NCBI RefSeq assembly: GCF_004298475.1
Contig: NZ_SCRP01000009.1
Coordinates: 83,856 to 147,855, forward strand
Source: Paraburkholderia sp.
Lineage (GTDB): Bacteria; Pseudomonadota; Gammaproteobacteria; Burkholderiales; Burkholderiaceae
Length of the DNA: 64,000 nt
Reading direction: 5' to 3'
Numbering within the stretch: position 1 is the first letter of the stretch; each line of letters begins with the position of its first letter. A program made the position numbers and the translations under genes. Below, piece by piece: positions 60,585 to 64,000 of this stretch. The notes below the pieces were generated by a model, which saw nothing but the letters and a program-made list of their open reading frames with translations, ran no database searches and was not told the origin of the DNA.

Positions 60585-62057
60585 ATGGCGAAGTCGAGAA
60601 TGAAAGCATTCGTTATCCGATGGACCCGGCGTGTGGGATTCATCGTGCTGCTGGCGCTCGTAACCATTGCCGGTGTGCGGATGTACGACGCGCAGCGCAA
60701 GCCGCCTTTGGGTCCGTGGCACACCTATGTCCCGGAAGAAATGCATGCGCACGCGCTCGATCAGGCTACGTGGGACGATTACATCGCCCGCGAGAACCGC
60801 CTTTTCGACTCGGTCAGGAGGCATGTCACCGATCAATTGACGTCGGACGAACGCGTGGCCGCCAATCGCTATTTCGACGGCAGCCCGGTCTACCCGGGGC
60901 ATTTCCGGACCGACTGGAATCGCTCATACACGCTCGTCCCGGAGGGCACGCCGCGCGGCGTGGCCGTAATGCTGCATGGCTTGACCGATTCGCCGTACAG
61001 CTTGCGCCACATCGCGCAGCGCTATCAGCGTGACGGGTTTGTCGTCATAGCTATCCGTCTGCCGGGGCACGGCACCGTTCCGTCCAGTCTCGCCGATGTG
61101 ACAGCCGACGACTGGGAGGCCGCCACGCGGCTCGCCGTGCGCGAAGCGCGCCGCCGCGTGCCCGCGCCCGCACCGCTGCATATCGTGGGGTTTTCCAACG
61201 GCGGTGCGCTCGCGCTTGAATATTCGCTCGAAGCCGTGCAAGACTCGCGTCTTCCGCAGGCGGATCACCTCATTCTGCTTTCGCCGATGATCGGCATTAC
61301 GCGATTCGCGCGTTTTGCCGGTTTTGCTGCATTGCCATCGGTATTGCCGTCTTTTGAAAAGGCGGCGTGGCTCGATGTCGTTCCCGAATTCAACCCGTTC
61401 AAGTACAACTCGTTTCCGGTGAACGGCGCGCGCCAGTCGTGGCGGGTGACACAGCTCGTGCAGCAGGAAGTGGGGCAGGCCGCACGGCGCAGGCAACTCG
61501 CATCGCTGCCTCCCGTGCTGACCTTTCAGTCGGTGCTCGATTTCACGGTGAGCACGAGCGCAATTATCAGCTCGTTGTATGCACAATTACCGGACAACGG
61601 CAGCGAGCTTGTTCTCTTCGACATCAATCGCACGACGCAATTGAGCCCGCTCGTGCGTGCATCGATGCGCGATGCACTGCGCCGCCTCACGCCCGCGCCG
61701 CCGTTGCACTACCGCTTTACGGTTCTCGCCAACGCTTCGTCCACGTCGCCGCTGGTCGTCGAGAAAACGACGCCGGCTGAGTCGACAGCTGCGGAAGTCA
61801 AGTCAACCGGTCTCGATTATCCGGCCGATGTCTATTCGCTCTCGCATGTGGCGCTTCCGTTTCCGGAAAGCGATGCGCTTTACGGCCGCACGCCCAATCC
61901 TGGCGACGATTTCGGCGTGCATCTCGGCGCACAATCGATTCGCGGCGAGACGGGCGGGCTCATCGTAGGCGCGGGTCTCTTGACGCGCCTGTCGTGGAAC
62001 CCGTTTTATCCGTATGTGGTGACGCGCATCGATCAATTGGCTGGCGCGGCGCCTTGA
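60585..62057 (+). CDS. Membrane-anchored alpha/beta hydrolase
   Basis: A 490-residue protein with an N-terminal TM anchor (VGFIVLLALVTIAGV). The core is VAVMLHGLTDSPYSLRHIAQ, RLPGHGTVPSSLADVTADDW, and the nucleophile elbow VGFSNGGALALEY. The catalytic His is probably in YSLSHVALPFPESD. The lipase/esterase-like catalytic domain faces the periplasm. An internal stretch (SPLVVEKTTPAESTAAEV) is a flexible insert. ATG 60585 or ATG 60600 can serve as start; neither has a strong ribosome site. Substrate unknown. Confidence 0.82.
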   Translation: MAKSRMKAFVIRWTRRVGFIVLLALVTIAGVRMYDAQRKPPLGPWHTYVPEEMHAHALDQATWDDYIARENRLFDSVRRHVTDQLTSDERVAANRYFDGSPVYPGHFRTDWNRSYTLVPEGTPRGVAVMLHGLTDSPYSLRHIAQRYQRDGFVVIAIRLPGHGTVPSSLADVTADDWEAATRLAVREARRRVPAPAPLHIVGFSNGGALALEYSLEAVQDSRLPQADHLILLSPMIGITRFARFAGFAALPSVLPSFEKAAWLDVVPEFNPFKYNSFPVNGARQSWRVTQLVQQEVGQAARRRQLASLPPVLTFQSVLDFTVSTSAIISSLYAQLPDNGSELVLFDINRTTQLSPLVRASMRDALRRLTPAPPLHYRFTVLANASSTSPLVVEKTTPAESTAAEVKSTGLDYPADVYSLSHVALPFPESDALYGRTPNPGDDFGVHLGAQSIRGETGGLIVGAGLLTRLSWNPFYPYVVTRIDQLAGAAP

Positions 62058-62157
62058 TCGTTGCGAAGCACGATTAATCGGCGCACGCGGTTGAATGACG
62101 CTTCAGGCGTCGATTACCCGAGCGGCTGACACGAACTGCGCGTCGCCGGACTCCGGT

Positions 62158-62442
62158 TCAGTGCCAGCGATGCGGCGAGCCTCGCCAGCCCGGGTACGGA
62201 GCGTGCCGTGGGCCAACGAAACGGGGATGCGGGTGCCACCTCGGATCGAAGCGGCTATACATGACCGGAGGGGGCCAGTAGTGCACAGGACGCGCGACGA
62301 TCACCGGCGGAGGCGGCGCGTAAAAGACGCCAGGAAATCCAATGCCCAGATGTACGTTGACGCGGGCCTGAGCAGCCTGCATGGCGGCCAGCATCACGAG
62401 AGCAGGGATGAAACCTGACCTGAGCAGGCGGTGCTTCATCAT
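62158..62442 (-). CDS. Small exported Pro/His/Trp-rich protein
   Basis: A 94-residue precursor with a signal peptide ending MQAAQA. The mature part RVNVHLGIGFPGVFYAPPPP continues with dense Pro, His, Trp and Arg (HYWPPPVMYSRFDPRWHPHP). Similar PPPP/YW-rich short envelope proteins are common in Burkholderiales; the function is unknown. AGGGGAG before the double ATG supports the start. It is divergent from the truncated phospholipase gene. Confidence 0.75.
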   Translation of the reverse strand: MMKHRLLRSGFIPALVMLAAMQAAQARVNVHLGIGFPGVFYAPPPPVIVARPVHYWPPPVMYSRFDPRWHPHPRFVGPRHAPYPGWRGSPHRWH

Positions 62443-62488
62443 TGTGACTCCCCTCCATTGAGCGACGCCGTGTTCGCGATTGCGCTGA

Positions 62489-63055
62489 TTGCGCCGATTG
62501 CGCTGCGCATTTGCGGGGGGTTATTTCGCGTGGGACTCCGCTGGCCGGAATGCATCGTCCGCGATTTTCTATTACTTGCCGGACACAGGGTGGAAAAGCC
62601 GGTGGTTCAGCAGGATGGGCGTGATGGCCGGCTACGAGCATGAGTCGAACGGCATGGGCGGTGCGGGATCGCGCGGTATCGACTTTGTATTCGTGACGCC
62701 GATCTGGGATTTCGGTGATGTGAACTCGTACCATCTGACCGTGGCACCGAAAGCCTACTGGTACGAGCACATCGCGAATGAGAATGCGAATATCAGGGAC
62801 TATCGCGGCTATGTCAACTTGCTGGTGAAATATGGCAGCCCGGACGGCTGGCAGCTTGCGGCAACCTTCAGAAAGGGCATCAAATCGCACTACGGCAGCG
62901 TCGATACCCAATTGACTTACCCGTTGTCCAAAATATTCAGCAGCGCATCGGGCGCGTATCTGTGGATCGGTTACTTCAACGGGTATGGCGAAGATATTCT
63001 CGATTACAACCAGCACCGCTGGGTTGCGCGCATGGGTGTCGCCGTGTCACGCTAG
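62489..63055 (+). pseudogene. N-terminally truncated outer-membrane phospholipase A (PldA)
   Basis: Recognisable homology starts abruptly at about 62564 with FYYLPDTGWKSRWFSRMGVM. The OMPLA catalytic motif follows (GYEHESNG, H51 and S53 of this frame), and the last strands with GYFNGYGEDILDYN. The signal peptide and the first roughly 100 residues of a PldA barrel are missing; the preceding 75 bases read an unrelated low-complexity peptide from a TTG. Without the signal peptide and first strands it cannot reach or insert in the outer membrane. A 5' deletion is the simplest cause. Confidence 0.8.
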
Positions 63056-63400
63056 GCGCTTGCAGTGCAGGGCGCCGGATCACGCCGGATAACACTGGAT
63101 AACAAGCGCGCTCCATGGCATGGTTGTGATCCCCACCATCGCCGCTGTTGTGTTGCTGCGTGCGGCGTGAATACATACCGGCTACCCGGTGCGCGTGGTA
63201 TGCCCGAGGTGTTCGTGACCCATGCAACTTCTGACTGAAGAATACGCTTGCGGACGGTATTTTCAACCGCGTGCGAGCCTCGACGCGCGAGTGCTACCAG
63301 TGGAATACGAGCGAGTAACTGTTTCTGCAACGCATAGGCGGGAGCGGACTTTAAAAGCGTAAATTAAGCCACGCTGCAAAGCGGCGTCGGCTTGAACGAA
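63056..63400. other. Intergenic region
   Basis: About 345 bases between the phospholipase remnant and the VOC gene, both of which end here. No gene, repeat or strong terminator was found. Confidence 0.5.
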
Positions 63401-63823
63401 TTATCTGGCTTCTTTCTCATGTAGCCACGGCGCATAACTTAAGCCGACCAGTACGCCTTCGGGGCTCATGAACCTTGCGGATGTTTGTCCCCACGGCTCG
63501 GTTCTTACCTCATGAATAAAAACCTGGCCCTTTGATTTCATTTCCTGAACCGCTGACTCCACTGCGGCAACATCCTCGAGTTCAAACTCAATAGTTGCTG
63601 TTGGCACCGGTATATGAGCAGGCCACTCATTCTGTCCAAAGCAGGACTGCGCAGCCATTTTCAGAGGCCATATGCCGAAGTGATTGGATCCAGCAAACTT
63701 GTCCATGTAGAGATAGCTGTCCTGTCTCTCGAATGGCAAGCCTAGCGCGTCCTGATACAACGATGCACTTGCATCGGGCTGCTTCGTTATTACCGCAAAT
63801 CCAGCGATGCATTTGATTTTCAT
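63401..63823 (-). CDS. VOC (glyoxalase/bleomycin resistance) family protein
   Basis: A 140-residue single-module vicinal-oxygen-chelate protein with two beta-alpha-beta-beta-beta units: KCIAGFAVITKQPDASASLY QDALGLPFER-like first half and ATIEFELEDVAAVESAVQEM with EPWGQTSARFMSPEGVLVGL in the second. Some metal ligands of glyoxalase I appear absent, so the activity is unknown. The Met of MKIKCIAG is chosen after GGGAG; the longer frame is unlikely. GC content is lower than in neighbouring genes, hinting at separate origin. Confidence 0.8.
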   Translation of the reverse strand: MKIKCIAGFAVITKQPDASASLYQDALGLPFERQDSYLYMDKFAGSNHFGIWPLKMAAQSCFGQNEWPAHIPVPTATIEFELEDVAAVESAVQEMKSKGQVFIHEVRTEPWGQTSARFMSPEGVLVGLSYAPWLHEKEAR

Positions 63824-64000
63824 CGAAGCTCCCGTGCTCCTGTGACGAGGCCAAACTTCAAACTCAAGCTTTGCAATCATGGCAAGCATTACAGCTTGCG
63901 CACCGAGGACGCTGACGTTTACTGATGGTATATCCGATTTCAGAAATTGAAACGCCCGATGGACACGCGAACTGCCGGGATCAAGGTTAGCGGCCAGGGC

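Noticed and set aside
1-64000. CRISPR arrays, rRNA genes, intact IS elements, prophage
   Set aside because: No regularly spaced repeats, no rRNA-like sequence, and no transposase, integrase or phage structural genes were seen.

Overview
The window is high-GC DNA (low-to-mid 60s percent by eye) with gene families typical of Burkholderiaceae, most likely the Paraburkholderia/Caballeronia group. The evidence is a Gram-negative porin of the Burkholderia OmpC type, a persulfide dioxygenase-rhodanese fusion, a DUF4142/cupredoxin/ECF-sigma operon, a pga exopolysaccharide operon and an aryl-polyene-like cluster. The taxon is inferred from gene content only. No rRNA, tRNA, CRISPR array or intact insertion sequence was found.

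Layout. 1-4.6 kb: a catabolic operon (quinone oxidoreductase, TauD/TfdA dioxygenase, BKACE-type beta-keto acid cleavage enzyme, MFS transporter, small hydrolase). 5-8.4 kb: a PQQ alcohol dehydrogenase with the Asp-x-Asp signature of lanthanide enzymes, preceded by a near-perfect sigma-54 promoter, then a porin. 8.7-10.1 kb: tryptophanase. 10.3-11.5 kb: an entericidin-like lipoprotein and about 1 kb of eroded sequence. 11.5-13 kb: a Rieske-FAD reductase. 13.1-26.1 kb: a 13-gene aryl-polyene/xanthomonadin-like pigment cluster in two divergent arms. Its minus arm is stitched together by repeated 4-base start/stop overlaps. 26.1-30.2 kb: a decayed cus-type copper locus (C-terminal scrap of cusA, frameshifted cusF) beside an intact copper P-type ATPase. 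30.3-33.4 kb: LysR regulator, acyl-CoA dehydrogenase, and one ORF that is the collapsed remains of three genes. 33.5-35.1 kb: ECF sigma, cupredoxin and DUF4142 operon. 35.4-38.7 kb: glutamylpolyamine genes (PuuB, PuuR and PuuA types). 39 kb: HU protein. 39.5-41.8 kb: histidine phosphatase, DUF2182, DUF1326. 42.3-43.9 kb: hipBA toxin-antitoxin pair with palindromic operator candidates. 44-50.3 kb: branched-chain aminotransferase, MarR plus TRIC channel, EF-G paralogue, persulfide dioxygenase-rhodanese. 50.6-60.2 kb: pgaABCD with an extra downstream gene and small exported proteins upstream. 60.6-63.8 kb: alpha/beta hydrolase, Pro/His-rich exported protein, truncated outer-membrane phospholipase A and a VOC protein.

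Two themes stand out. First, intact operons lie next to genes shortened by internal deletion (cusA, the 33-kb chimera, pldA) or frameshift (cusF, a coiled-coil ORF at 11 kb), which points to ongoing gene loss. Second, several control regions are legible: a sigma-54 promoter with an upstream inverted repeat, a MarR-type palindrome over a -35 box, nested palindromes at hipB, and a 19-bp terminator hairpin between hipA and ilvE. All functional statements rest on motif recognition by eye; no database search was run.
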